Positions 16,402 to 25,962 are shown, counted from the first letter of the stretch. The stretch: DNA of 64,000 nucleotides from Peribacillus simplex NBRC 15720 = DSM 1321 (GCF_002243645.1 NZ_CP017704.1:5040001-5104000), one strand, 5' to 3'. Translations and numbers: made by a program. The notes: a model not told the origin generated them from the sequence alone.

Positions 16402-17508
16402 TTGGTAAAAAGTGAAAAAATCAGTACACGTCAATTTAGAATTTTAGTGATTTTATTTTCTATAGGAACGACCATCTTAGTTATTCCAGCAGCTATCGCT
16501 GGAACGGCACAACAAGATGCCTGGATATCAGCTATACTCGGTATAGGAATAGGTTTATTACTGGTGACGTTAATCACTTCCTTAGCAAGCCGTTATCCGA
16601 ATTTGACATTAGTCGAAATCAATGAAAAACTTCTCGGAAGATGGTTAGGCAAGACCGTTTCTCTTGGATTTGTTTTCTTTTCGTTTATCTCTGCAGCAGG
16701 ACTATTATTCCAGGTTGGGACTTTTTTAACGACACAAATGATGCCTGATACACCCATCGAAATGATCATTATTCTTTTTGCGTGCGTTGTGATCATGGGA
16801 ATTCGCCTTGGGCTTGAAACCTTGGCTCGTTCGGCCGAGATTTTATTTGCTTTTTTCATTATCCTATTTATCATTTTGGTCGTTTCTGTTGCTCCTCAAA
16901 TCGATTTTCAGAACATACAACCTGTATTCGAAGTAAGAGTGAAATCCATTATTTGGTCAAGCTTAATTTTTTTCAGCATTTTTTGTCTGCCCTCTGTTGT
17001 ATTATTAATGGTCTTTCCCGTGTCTGTAATTCAGCCAAAACAAGCCAAACAAACATTTTTTTCAGGAATAATCATTGGGGGACTCCTTCTAACCATCATT
17101 ATCGTTTTGGGCATCTTAGTTTTAGGTGTTGATGGAGCTTCGAGACAAATTTATCCAAGTTATGCGATAGCCAGAAGAATCAATGTAGGGGGTTTTTTCC
17201 AACGGATTGAAGTAATAATGGCGATCATGTGGTTTATTTCAATGTATTTTAAATTGGTATTTTATTTTTACGCAGCAATAACGGGTCTTGCCCAAACATT
17301 AAAAGTAAAAGACTATCGACCACTTACGTTACCATTCGGGATGATTATGGTTGTCATGTCGGTGACCTTACATCCTGATATACTCGATTATATTCAATAC
17401 AATAAAGGCATTTTTATGGTACATGCTTCAACCTATGGATTATTTCTTCCTCTACTATTGTTAGGAATAAGTGCTTTTCGAAAAAAGGAAAGGAACCAAA
17501 CAGAATGA
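16402..17508 (+). CDS. Spore germination receptor B subunit (GerAB-type permease)
   Basis: A 368-residue membrane protein of the GerAB family (amino acid permease superfamily), the subunit that binds the germinant in spore inner-membrane receptors. About ten hydrophobic segments are visible, with family marks ISTRQFRILVILFSIGTTIL at the N terminus, QQDAWISAILGIGIGLLLV, LTTQMMPDTPIEMI, IQPVFEV and IYPSYAIARRINVGGFFQRIE. It starts at TTG 16402 with a GAGGAAG site about 8 nt upstream. No intact A or C subunit gene is next to it; a 34-residue frame overlaps its stop. It is an orphan B subunit that could pair with the A and C proteins encoded at 24-28 kb. Confidence 0.9.
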   Translation: MVKSEKISTRQFRILVILFSIGTTILVIPAAIAGTAQQDAWISAILGIGIGLLLVTLITSLASRYPNLTLVEINEKLLGRWLGKTVSLGFVFFSFISAAGLLFQVGTFLTTQMMPDTPIEMIIILFACVVIMGIRLGLETLARSAEILFAFFIILFIILVVSVAPQIDFQNIQPVFEVRVKSIIWSSLIFFSIFCLPSVVLLMVFPVSVIQPKQAKQTFFSGIIIGGLLLTIIIVLGILVLGVDGASRQIYPSYAIARRINVGGFFQRIEVIMAIMWFISMYFKLVFYFYAAITGLAQTLKVKDYRPLTLPFGMIMVVMSVTLHPDILDYIQYNKGIFMVHASTYGLFLPLLLLGISAFRKKERNQTE

Positions 17509-17609
17509 AATTCCTTAAGCATATCGTACTAACGATTATTTTCTTTGGATTCTTGTGCTTCTATATGAGTGTTATGAAAGAGGAAAAACATGCTGTCAAC
17601 TTTTCATAA
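17505..17609 (+). CDS. Small membrane peptide overlapping the gerAB-type gene
   Basis: A 34-residue frame whose ATG (17505) overlaps the TGA of the permease gene (ATGA), suggesting translational coupling. It has a basic start (MKFLKH), one hydrophobic helix (IVLTIIFFGFLCFYMSVM) and a polar tail (KEEKHAVNFS). It may be a tiny accessory subunit or the broken start of a former third gene. No family is recognised. Confidence 0.4.
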   Translation: MKFLKHIVLTIIFFGFLCFYMSVMKEEKHAVNFS

Positions 17610-17727
17610 TTTGGATTAGGTATTCGGAATTTTTTTTGGCGATTAGTAGAGTGGCTGGTTGCTTGTTGCAAGGCGATAGATATATTTGATCGGGTGATAG
17701 CTGAGGAAATCTGTAATTTTACATACT

Positions 17728-18141
17728 TTGTCTCCTTTGAAAGTGCTCAGCACACCCGTGGAGGTAGTTGTAAGCTTAGAAAAGATTGGTCTTATAGGAA
17801 CTAAGTTTACGATGGAAAATGAGTTTTTCAAAAAAACATTTATTTCTCATAACATAGAAATTGTAGTACCGAATCAATCGGAACAGGAATACATACATAG
17901 AAAAATTGTTAAAGAATTAGAAAATGGCATCGTGAACAACGAAACAAAAAAAGGTTTTCTAAATATCATAAATCAAATGATAAATAGAGACGGTATACAA
18001 GGGGTTATATTGGGTTGCACAGAACTCCCGATGTTAATCAAAAATGAGGATTTAAATATCCATCCATTAAATACAGCAGAAATTTACATTAATAAGATTG
18101 TCGATACCATTTTTTGGACAAAACTCATTGACCTTATTTAA
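17728..18141 (+). pseudogene. Aspartate/glutamate racemase family, N-terminally truncated
   Basis: Residues match the second lobe of an aspartate racemase-like enzyme: EKIGLIGTKFTMENEFFKK, NIEIVVPNQSEQEYIHRKIVKEL and the catalytic GVILGCTELPMLI with its cysteine, then HPLNTAEIYINKIVD. The first lobe with the other catalytic Cys is missing, and the reading frame begins in unrelated sequence (MSPLKVLSTPV). It is not expected to racemise. Confidence 0.75.
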
Positions 18142-18253
18142 CTATAGGGAGCTTGAGTGGAACAACGGAGGTAGCTATGGCACCTCATTTTCTTATTCCA
18201 AATTTAGTTTGTGAAGGATTGTACTAAAACTAACGGGTGCGTCCGTATTATAA

Positions 18254-18287
18254 GGTTAGCCAGTTTTTACTGGTTGACCTTTTTTTA
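18254..18287 (+). terminator. Rho-independent terminator
   Basis: An 11-bp stem, 18254-18264 with 18269-18279 (two G-T pairs), then seven T residues. It may be the original terminator of the racemase gene. Confidence 0.8.
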
Positions 18288-18349
18288 ATAGAATCTTTTA
18301 TATCAGTAGCCAGGGTAGGACATAAGGGTGCGTGGAAATATCGACTATA

Positions 18350-18853
18350 ACCATCCTTAGTAATAGAAGAGGTTATTAACGCGGGAAAATGGATCATAGA
18401 TATTTGCAATGTAATGGGTTTCGGTTAGATGCCATTAAACATATTAATCATGATTTTCTTGGTGACTTTGTAATAGAGGAAAAGAATTTTTTTACATAGG
18501 AGAGTTTTGGAATTCAGATGTAAAATGCAGGTAGTCATTTTTACCTTGCTACCATTTTTGATAAAACCCTTGTTCAATCCCACCCTCTTGATGCAGTAAC
18601 ATTTGTAGATAATCACGATACACAGCCTAATGAGGGACTTGATTATTGGATAGACGATTGGTTCAAACAAATTGCATATGCCCTCATTTTACTTCGAAGA
18701 GATGGATACCCTGTTGTCTTTTTTTGCGACTACTTTGGTATTGCAGGTGATAATCCTTTCCCAGGTAAAAAAGATGAGATTGATCCCCTTTTATACGCTT
18801 GTCATCAGTATGCTTATGGAGAGCAGGAATTAATCCAGTATTTGACCAGATAA
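18350..18853 (+). pseudogene. Alpha-amylase relic
   Basis: Fragments of a GH13 alpha-amylase in several frames: EEVINAGKWIIDICNV then GFRLDAIKHINHDFL (conserved region II with the catalytic Asp), a gap, then KTLVQSHPLDAVTFVDNHDTQ (region IV with the transition-state Asp) and WFKQIAYALILLRRDGYPVVF, up to LLYACHQYAYGEQ and a stop at 18851. Frameshifts, stops and large missing parts make it non-functional. Confidence 0.8.
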
Positions 18854-18869
18854 AAGTTAGGTATTAAAG

Positions 18870-19045
18870 GGGCTACTTATTGGGATTTTGTTCACCTACC
18901 AATGTCACACTCATTAAATTTCCCTGATGGTAAACAATTCCGCCTAATGCGGAACCAAAGCCGATACCGACATTGCTTGCTACTGGCATCAGTGAAGCAG
19001 CTAGTTCTGTAGCTTTTGGTACTTTTGGTATAAAAATCAAAAAAT
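18870..19045 (-). pseudogene. MFS transporter fragment
   Basis: The minus strand reads PKVPKATELAASLMPVASNV followed by GIGFGSALGGIVYHQG, typical of the late helices of DHA1-type drug or arabinose-efflux MFS proteins. Only about 55 residues survive and there is no start. Confidence 0.55.
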
Positions 19046-19197
19046 TCAATCTATTTGTTGTTTTCTAATGAAATGTATTGTATCTTTATTATGGTATTCC
19101 TCATATGTACCAACTGAATCAGACCAAGTCATTTTTTGTTCTAGAAGAATAACTAGTAAGAGGAATCCTACTATAACTCTTATATAGGAGGTAACAC

Positions 19198-19551
19198 ATG
19201 CTTAAAAAAGTTACATTCTCCCTGGTTGCAGTTGTAATAGTTGGTTTTGTCTTGCTTACCAATCTAACAATTACACATGCTGCGTTTTATCCAGTTCAAA
19301 AAACGGGTGGGGCAGGTCTGGATATTCGAACCACGCCAACGATTAATGGTAAAAGAGTTGAAACCAATATTCCTGATGGAAAAAAACTTTGGTTGTATTG
19401 TTATGTAAATGGTGAATCCTATAAAGGAAGTAAAATTTGGGATTTTGCCGATGATAATGGCTACGGCGGTGACCTTGATCAGGGATACGTTCCAGATTAT
19501 TTTATTAAAACGGGTTCATCTAAACCAGTTGTTGGATACTGTGCTTTCTAA
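19198..19551 (+). CDS. Secreted SH3-like small protein
   Basis: A 117-residue protein with a clear signal peptide (hydrophobic VTFSLVAVVIVGFVLLTNL, cleavage after THA near residue 29) and a mature part that reads like a bacterial SH3-type domain: GLDIRTTPTINGKRVETNIPDGKKLWLYCYVNGESYKGSKIWDFAD split by loops, ending with two cysteines (LYCYV, GYCAF) that could form a disulfide. Secreted; the partner is unknown. AGGAGG lies 7 nt before ATG, and a terminator follows, so it is a monocistronic and apparently intact gene within the decayed island. Confidence 0.7.
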   Translation: MLKKVTFSLVAVVIVGFVLLTNLTITHAAFYPVQKTGGAGLDIRTTPTINGKRVETNIPDGKKLWLYCYVNGESYKGSKIWDFADDNGYGGDLDQGYVPDYFIKTGSSKPVVGYCAF

Positions 19552-19580
19552 ATCCGTAGTAAATTCCATTTATTGATATA

Positions 19581-19616
19581 GAAAGAGCCTTTACTTTTTA
19601 GTAAAGGTTCTTTTTT
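19581..19616 (+). terminator. Terminator after the secreted SH3-like gene
   Basis: A 14-bp stem, 19581-19594 with 19601-19614, ending in T residues; one or two G-T pairs. Confidence 0.85.
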
Positions 19617-19851
19617 GTAGGAAGTAACTTCATTTAATGAAATGAAGTTACTTTAAAATTTATCTTTTATGATGAGCTCTATAAAATAAAGCTGGATAAG
19701 AAACAGTATGGGCGATTATACACCAAAGTTGATTGACTTTTCTGAAAATAATTGCGTTTTTCTAGGAAATCTTGTAACTTATACAGTGAATATAAATAGT
19801 AAAAGTTGTTTTAATGATGAAAAAAAATTCTATCTGTAAGGGAGAATACAA

Positions 19852-20493
19852 ATGAAAAAGGTAATTTTATGTATGGCTATCTGTACCTGTTTTATTGTAT
19901 CTGCTTGTTCAAATCATCAAAGTTCAGAAAAAACAATGAAAGAGAGCGAGAATACAGAAACGCAAACTAATGTAGAAGTAAAACATTACAAAGAGCCATT
20001 GAGTTATGAAGGACAGACTGCCCCTCATCCACTTGGAGTATTTACGCTAAACCAAATAAGTGAACCGAAGGTAGGCGTTCAAGTTGGTCCTCTTCATATT
20101 GATGTAAAAAAGATAAAAGTCGTACAAAGTAAAGAAGTAAGTGAAGTGGGCAAGTATAATTTACAACAGCGTAGTCTACCTACGAATGAAATGAATGCCA
20201 TTCAGTTTACAACTACTATTGAAAACGTGTCAGATCAACCACTTGATTTGGGAAAGGGACCTATTCAGAAGCTGCTTCTTAGTAACGGAGAGAGCGTGGA
20301 TGTATATAAAATGAACGCAGATCCTAAAAACATACGCTTACAAGCAAAAGAAAAAGAAACGTATACATTGATTTGCTTCTTATCCAAGGCTCCTAATCCT
20401 CTCACTTATATAAAGATCACCACAAATACGGTACAGGAACAAGATACGAAAAAACAAGTAGCCTCTCCACATACGAAAGAAATCAAAATGTAA
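19852..20493 (+). CDS. Lipoprotein with a DUF4352-like domain
   Basis: A 213-residue lipoprotein: signal peptide with lipobox VSAC (Cys 19), a short Ser/Glu-rich linker, then a domain with alternating strands (VQVGPLHIDVKKIKVVQSKE, NAIQFTTTIENVSDQPLDLG, ETYTLICFLSKAPNPL) resembling DUF4352/telokin-like extracellular domains. It has AAGGGAG 8 nt upstream of ATG. The outer membrane-face location is clear; the role is unknown. A hairpin follows. Confidence 0.75.
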   Translation: MKKVILCMAICTCFIVSACSNHQSSEKTMKESENTETQTNVEVKHYKEPLSYEGQTAPHPLGVFTLNQISEPKVGVQVGPLHIDVKKIKVVQSKEVSEVGKYNLQQRSLPTNEMNAIQFTTTIENVSDQPLDLGKGPIQKLLLSNGESVDVYKMNADPKNIRLQAKEKETYTLICFLSKAPNPLTYIKITTNTVQEQDTKKQVASPHTKEIKM

Positions 20494-20494
20494 A

Positions 20495-20531
20495 CACAAA
20501 GAGCACCCTTTTGTTAAGGATTCTCTTTGTG
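20495..20531 (+). terminator. Hairpin after the lipoprotein gene
   Basis: CACAAAGAG (20495-20503) and CTCTTTGTG (20523-20531), perfect 9-bp arms with a 19-nt loop and no T tract. Confidence 0.45.
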
Positions 20532-20735
20532 CCACAGGAATAACCCTGCCACTTGAATGGAATAGGAAGGATGTACAGTATGTAAGTTACACAACTTTAT
20601 ACTGGAGAAGAAAAGCTTAATAAATTGAAAAAACTAAAACATTTCTATTACATAGGTTCGAAATACTTCTGCAGATGACCGATCACTTCGTTTAACAAGT
20701 ATCGAAAACTCAATTTAATCATCAGTTTTATTGGC

Positions 20736-20779
20736 AAAAAGAAGGATAGACCATTCACCTGATCTATTCTTCTTTTTTT
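20736..20779 (+). terminator. Rho-independent terminator
   Basis: AAAAAGAAGGATAGA (20736-20750) pairs with TCTATTCTTCTTTTTT (from 20763), then more T. It probably backs up the lipoprotein gene. Confidence 0.7.
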
Positions 20780-21318
20780 ATCAAGTTATTTTCATTTGAT
20801 ACTAGGACTACTCCCTTCCCTTTAAGACTTATGACTGAACGATAACAAAAACACCGGATACCCATAGTATCCAGTCGGCCTATGTACGTAAAATAAATGT
20901 TTTGGATGTCCGAAAAAGTACGGTTTGAATTTACGAACGTTCACTAAATTGACGACCATATTTGCTGACGGTTTTCGATTCGGATGGTCCTGTTCCCTCT
21001 AAATATGGTATATTGGCAAAATGGTTTACTTGGGGTATTCCATAACAAAGGCATTTATTTGGCTAGCCAAATAAATTGATTAACTTATCTGTTTGCCTTT
21101 CCCTCCTATTCGTCATTTTTTGGGGAATTAAAACGTGACTATCTCGTAAAAACGAGGGTAAATTCTCAGCTTCACCAAAAGTTTGGCTTTATTATCTTTA
21201 TGATGATTTTAGGATTAGTTATGCCACTATTTAGGATTTCTTTTATCTTGATGTCTATTATTGATAGGTGCTCCAGAACCAAAAATTGAACATATTTATG
21301 CATCGATTTAAATTATTT
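20780..21318. other. Intergenic stretch with a resolvase-site-like palindrome
   Basis: No gene is recognised. At 20933-20943 there is ACGAACGTTCA, the same GAACGTTC palindrome as at 22674-22681 upstream of a broken serine recombinase gene. The remainder holds short hydrophobic frame fragments. Confidence 0.4.
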
Positions 21319-22425
21319 TTAATTTTGTAGGTTTTCTTTAAGAATGTATTTTCTAAATACAGCTGCTCCTAGTAATAATAATGGGAGAAATATACCAATC
21401 GTTAAGGCATATGGTACCCAACTTGTCGATTCCCATTTTTGCATATAAGTTACATCTGGATACATTAATAAGGAAAAAGGTACTAATGTCAACCCTACTG
21501 GAAGGACAATTGGTTTGTAGTCACGTAACTTCAACATATTTGCAAGGCCTACGACTGTTCCATAAAAATATATAAACATCTTGATATAGATCGTGATAAA
21601 CCATATTATGGCCATGGTAGCTTCTATCCGTTGAAAAAAATTTCCGATATTAATTTTTTGTGCTAAAACGTAGCTTGGATACATTTCAATCGAAGTGATG
21701 TAATCCCCCAAAACCAAAATACTTATCACAATTATGATGTCAAGTATAATCCCTCCGATAAAAACCCCCATTATAAACGCTTTTCTACCTTGTTTGGTTT
21801 GATTTAGGTGAGAGGGAAAAATCGTTAATAAAGTAATAGGCATCAGAAAAGAGTTAATAAAAATAAGAATTCCACCCCGTATGATAGGCTTAATCCCTAC
21901 CTCAAATACAGGCAGAAAGTTCTGAAATTCAAACTGTGGGCTACTGGAGAGGAATAAAATCAATAAAAGTAATATTACAATAGGGAAAACTACCTCTGCA
22001 AAACGAGCGAAGGTTTCGATTCCAAGGTAAACTCCCAGAGCTAAAATACTTAAATAAAGAATAATTGGGGTTATCATCGGGGTATCAGGCATCATTTGTG
22101 TTGTCAAGAAATTGCCTATATAGAATAGCAATGCAGCAGTACTATAATAGAAAAAGGAAATAAAGATGATAGCAGCTATGGTACCTAACCATTTACCAAG
22201 AAGTTTCATGCACATTTCGATTAAAGTCAAATGAGGGACAATACTACCCAAAGCACTAAATAACCATATGAATAATAAACCAATGCCTGTAGTGAGTATT
22301 GCCGTAATCCATGCATCTTGCTTTGCTTCAGCTGCTACACTTGCCGGGTAAATTAATATGGAAGTTCCAACTGTAAATAAGATCACTATTATCATAAATT
22401 GTTGTACTGATATTTTGGTCTTCAA
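21319..22425 (-). CDS. Spore germination receptor B subunit (GerAB-type permease)
   Basis: 368 residues from TTG 22425, the same length as the two other B permeases in this window. The family pattern is clear: KTKISVQQFMIIVILFTVGTSIL, KQDAWITAILTTGIGLLFI, LTTQMMPDTP, LPVFEVGIKPIIRGG, EMYPSYVLAQKINIGNFFQRIE and the C-terminal LPLLLLGAAVFRK. GGAGGTG lies 9 nt before TTG 22425; the upstream extension to 22491 would include this site and lacks its own. It is the only intact gerAB-type gene on the minus strand and has no adjacent A or C gene. Confidence 0.88.
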   Translation of the reverse strand: MKTKISVQQFMIIVILFTVGTSILIYPASVAAEAKQDAWITAILTTGIGLLFIWLFSALGSIVPHLTLIEMCMKLLGKWLGTIAAIIFISFFYYSTAALLFYIGNFLTTQMMPDTPMITPIILYLSILALGVYLGIETFARFAEVVFPIVILLLLILFLSSSPQFEFQNFLPVFEVGIKPIIRGGILIFINSFLMPITLLTIFPSHLNQTKQGRKAFIMGVFIGGIILDIIIVISILVLGDYITSIEMYPSYVLAQKINIGNFFQRIEATMAIIWFITIYIKMFIYFYGTVVGLANMLKLRDYKPIVLPVGLTLVPFSLLMYPDVTYMQKWESTSWVPYALTIGIFLPLLLLGAAVFRKYILKENLQN

Positions 22426-22576
22426 TAATTCGTTCACCTCCGGACAAGACTTCCACCACATTTTAACTATCTTCGCCTTTTTTTTCATCATATATTAATT
22501 TTGTTGCCGACTAAAGGATGTTCTTAAAATCTTGGTTTAATTTAACCCCTTCTTTCTGAAGAAAAAGTACGAACCT

Positions 22577-22615
22577 GTAAAGCCCATGAAATTATTCAAA
22601 TTCCATGGGCTTTAC
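22577..22615. terminator. Inverted repeat between the gerAB gene and the recombinase relic
   Basis: GTAAAGCCCATG (22577-22588) pairs with CATGGGCTTTAC (22604-22615), a perfect 12-bp stem with a 15-nt loop. It could act as a terminator or mark an element end. Confidence 0.55.
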
Positions 22616-22672
22616 CTAAAATATGAGACGTTTACAATAAGTCACCTTACAGAAGTTTCGAAAAAAACTTTT

Positions 22673-22682
22673 CGAACGTTCA
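22673..22682. repeat. Resolvase-site-like palindrome
   Basis: CGAACGTTCA at 22673-22682, containing the 8-bp palindrome GAACGTTC, 70 bp before the broken serine recombinase; a near match lies at 20933-20943. Crossover half-sites of Tn3-type res regions often have such a core, but only these two short matches support it. Confidence 0.35.
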
Positions 22683-22751
22683 TTTTTTACAACCACATTT
22701 ACGAACACTTTTGGCAGAATAAGAAATAGAAAAATAGTATGTGGTGTAAAA

Positions 22752-22940
22752 ATGGATATTCATAAATTTGGGTACATACGAGTCAGCAGCAAAGATCAAA
22801 AATGAAGGACGAAAACTTCAAGCGTTGAAAGAAAAGGGTCTTGATGAACGAGATATCTTTATGGATAAACAAAGTGGGAAAAATTTTTGACCGAGAACAA
22901 TATCAACTATTAAAACGTATGATTCGGAAAAGGGATGTGA
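22752..22940 (+). pseudogene. Serine recombinase (resolvase) relic
   Basis: ATG 22752 begins MDIHKFGYIRVSSKDQN, the catalytic-serine motif of the resolvase/invertase family. After a frameshift near 22803 the frame continues LQALKEKGLDERDIFMDKQSGK, and after another RQQYQLLKRM-like sequence. Only the N-terminal catalytic part is left, and it is broken. Confidence 0.75.
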
Positions 22941-22984
22941 TTAACGCCACCAGTAATAAACCTAGTCCTATACCGAGTATAGCT
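22936..22984 (-). pseudogene. Short gerAB-type fragment
   Basis: The minus strand reads AILGIGLGLLLVALIT, nearly identical to a stretch of the intact permease at 16402 (AILGIGIGLLLVTLIT). Only about 16 residues remain, directly abutting the recombinase relic. Confidence 0.55.
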
Positions 22985-23038
22985 AAGATTGGGCAAATTT
23001 TTGGATATAATTCGCAATAGAGAGAGGAGCGATTTCCT

Positions 23039-23690
23039 ATGGTAGAAAAAGAAGAAGTAATCTAATTTTATCTGGATGTATTGGATGGAAGAAAAGCACG
23101 ATTTCCAAAACCCTTTTTTGTAGGAGATCAGGGAAAGAAATATTTAGCCTTCCTAACATTACCTTTTTGAAGATTATGAATTCCTATAAAAGAAATTACT
23201 CGAAAAGTCAAAGTCGAAACCCCTTGGAGTCACCGTTTACGACCTACTTCTAATGTTCATGAATGGAAGGGGTTTATAGAGGGAATAGAAAATGCTTACC
23301 CTGGAAAGTTTGTTTTAAACCGAGTAAGAATCACGCCAGATCGGACAATCGAATGCTCCACCAAGCCGGGGTTTCGACTGGAGAAACCCTCTATATTCGT
23401 ATCTGTTTACCTTCAACTGTGTGAGGGACGGTGGCCAGATATTCCTGTTTGAGGGTAGGTCCACCCTGGGCACCTTAAAACGATGATCGCTCATTAATAT
23501 ATCGGGCAATCGTTTGAAGTCGCAATTTGTGAAAGGGAGGTACCTGCTTCTACCGTTTCTCATTGGTTTTACCATTATGGGGAGCGTATCGTTGCTCATC
23601 CAGAAGGCTATGAAGCTCCTGAAGCTTTAGGTGTTGACGAGCTTTCCCTAGATACATACGTTAGAGGAAGCTACAAACACGTTTTTAAGT
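23039..23690 (+). pseudogene. Degenerate reading frame, possibly DUF4046-like
   Basis: From ATG 23039 (good AGAGAGGAG site) broken frames give FYLDVLDGRKARFPKPFF, VETPWSHRLRPTSNVHEWKG and IENAYPGKF, which recall DUF4046 domains of Bacillus proteins; later PASTVSHWFYHYGERIVAHP and APEALGVDELSLDTYV appear. Several stops and frameshifts interrupt it. The identification is from memory of the motif pattern and is tentative. Confidence 0.35.
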
Positions 23691-23829
23691 GTATATCTAT
23701 TCATTTCCTTATGTATTAAAAATTGGAAATTAGGCATGATAATAGTGAAGACATTGACCACTTCATTCGGTAACACTATAAACTTGGAGTGTTAAAAGAA
23801 AATGGACAATGCATGAAAGCGGATAATAA

Positions 23830-24119
23830 AAAAGAGAGCAAACCTTGTATTATGAAAAAACAGAATTTACTTCAAACAAACAGGAACTTAGTGAACATTT
23901 AGATGAAAACCTTAAAAATAAAAAAGAATCTTTAGAGAGAACAGCAGTGACATGCTCGTCTGTGATTCTTCATGGCTTAAAGTCAAGATTATTTATATAA
24001 ATGGATTAACTGATAAAGAGCTCATTGGCAGTTTTATCATAGAAAGACTTCTGGGTGACATTAACAACATTGAAAGCGGGGATTCTCAGTCACCGGGTCA
24101 ATTATGTACATACGGAACA
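23830..24119 (+). pseudogene. GerAA-type N-terminal fragment
   Basis: Frames read ELSEHLDENLKNKKESLERT and then, after a frameshift, VKIIYINGLTDKELIGSFII ERLLGDIN, the conserved N-terminal strand and helix of GerA-family A subunits. It ends where the intact gerAA-type gene begins, so a broken A gene lies just upstream of a whole one. Confidence 0.65.
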
Positions 24120-24154
24120 AACCCCACAACAAAACTGAGAGGGGGATAAAATGT

Positions 24155-25750
24155 ATGAGTTTTTTTAAGAAACAAAGAAAAAACAGCGTTAACTTCTCCT
24201 CATTCGAACAAGACGATCAAAATAAGGAAGAGAACAAAGACTTGTTAAAAACAAGCCTCCAAGGAAACATTCAACATGTAAAGCAACAGCTTGGAAATAG
24301 CGGCGACATCGTGATTAGAGAAATACAAATTGGCAAAGAGGGAATCGTTAAAGCATGTATTTTTTATACGGATGGTTTGGTGGACACTAATTCCATTCAG
24401 AACTTTATCATGGAATCACTCATGTTAGATATCCATCCCGATCAGAAGCATTTGATATCGTCTCAACAGAACGTTTTACAAGTATTGAAAGATCGCATCC
24501 TTGCAGTTGGAGACATACAGGATGTTACGGGATTCAGTTCTTTACTTACTTCCCTGTTATCAGGGGATGTTATTCTCTTATTGGATGGATATACACAAGG
24601 TTTTACAATCGGCATGCGTGGTGGAAAAGACCGTGGTGTAATGGAATCCACCACGGAAACCGTGGTTCGGGGGCCAAAGGAAGGTTTTACGGAGAACTTG
24701 CGTACCAATACAGCGTTAATTCGCCGAAAAATAAAAACTCCCCGACTTTGGTTGGAATCGAAAAAAATTGGAAAATTGACCAAAACCGATGTAGCGATCA
24801 TGTATATCGATGGAATTGTGAATGACAAAGTCGTCGAAGAAGTGCACAAGCGTCTGGATCGAATCGATATCGATGGAATCCTAGAAAGTGGTTATATTGA
24901 GGAATTGATTCAAGATGAAACGTACAGTCCCTTTCCGACTATATATTATTCGGAACGCCCTGATGTGATTGCCGCGGAGCTTTTGGAAGGGAAAGTTGCC
25001 ATACTAGTGGACGGAACGCCGATTGTTCTAGTCGTTCCTGCACTGTTCATCTCCTTTATTCAGTCTGCGGAAGATTATTATCAGCGTGCAGACATTAGCA
25101 CCCTTATTCGAATGCTTCGTTTTATTGCTATTTTTATTGCTCTACTAGGACCATCCTTATATATCGCTATCACCACGTACCATCAGGAAATGTTACCAAC
25201 TCCACTGCTGATTAATCTAGCCTCTCAACGAGAAGGGGTTCCCTTTCCCGCTTTCATTGAAGCTCTCATGATGGAAGGGGCGTTTGAAATCTTGCGAGAA
25301 GCTGGTTTACGAATGCCAAAAGCCATAGGACAAGCTATATCTATTGTAGGAACATTGGTGATTGGAACAGCGGCAGTAGAGGCTGGAATCGTATCGGCTG
25401 CCATGGTAATCGTTGTTGCAATCACGGCTATTTCAAGCTTTGTGCTTCCTGCGTTTTCCTTGTCCATGTCGATTCGAATGCTTCGATTTCCGATGATGGC
25501 GCTTGCGGCTTCTTTTGGCATATTCGGGTTAGTCGTTGGGTTCATTGCACTTGTTCTTCACTTATGCAGCTTGCGTTCCTTTGGGGTTCCATATATGAGT
25601 CCTTTTGGTCCTTTTATTCGTGATGACATGAAGGATACGTTTATTCGGGTACCTAGATTGGGGATGTTTTCTCGCCCTCGTTTAATCAGCCAGAAAAACA
25701 ATAAACGTGAACAAAATTCAGTATCGAAATCGCCGCGGAATAAAATGTAA
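24155..25750 (+). CDS. Spore germination receptor A subunit (GerAA-type)
   Basis: A 531-residue GerA-family A subunit: a cytosolic N-terminal domain (about 1-290) with VIREIQIGKEGIVKACIFYTDGLVD, FTENLRTNTALIRRKIKTPRLWLE and ELLEGKVAILVDGTPIVLVVPALF, then a membrane domain with about five helices (MLRFIAIFIALLGPSLYIAI, REGVPFPAFIEALMMEGAFEILREAGLRMP in pieces) and a conserved tail (RSFGVPYMSPFGPF). It sits in the spore inner membrane with B and C subunits. ATG 24155 is preferred, since GAGAGGGGG lies 9 nt upstream; the ATG at 24104 overlaps a broken relative. It is the only intact A subunit in the window and begins an A-D-C-B cluster. Confidence 0.93.
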   Translation: MSFFKKQRKNSVNFSSFEQDDQNKEENKDLLKTSLQGNIQHVKQQLGNSGDIVIREIQIGKEGIVKACIFYTDGLVDTNSIQNFIMESLMLDIHPDQKHLISSQQNVLQVLKDRILAVGDIQDVTGFSSLLTSLLSGDVILLLDGYTQGFTIGMRGGKDRGVMESTTETVVRGPKEGFTENLRTNTALIRRKIKTPRLWLESKKIGKLTKTDVAIMYIDGIVNDKVVEEVHKRLDRIDIDGILESGYIEELIQDETYSPFPTIYYSERPDVIAAELLEGKVAILVDGTPIVLVVPALFISFIQSAEDYYQRADISTLIRMLRFIAIFIALLGPSLYIAITTYHQEMLPTPLLINLASQREGVPFPAFIEALMMEGAFEILREAGLRMPKAIGQAISIVGTLVIGTAAVEAGIVSAAMVIVVAITAISSFVLPAFSLSMSIRMLRFPMMALAASFGIFGLVVGFIALVLHLCSLRSFGVPYMSPFGPFIRDDMKDTFIRVPRLGMFSRPRLISQKNNKREQNSVSKSPRNKM

Positions 25751-25962
25751 GATTGAAACTAAAGTTATCTAAATGGCGTCATAAATACACAAAATGCTTC
25801 TATTTAGATTGGATGAAGTCATTTATCATGGCGGTTATAAGCTACCTAAAAGGTATAAGAAGGATTGGTATTTTAACTTGTCTGTGAATGTATAGGTAGA
25901 TACAATGATTTGACGGTACCGTATCCCATTCATAAAGCAAATAGAGAAAGGAGTATTCGAAA

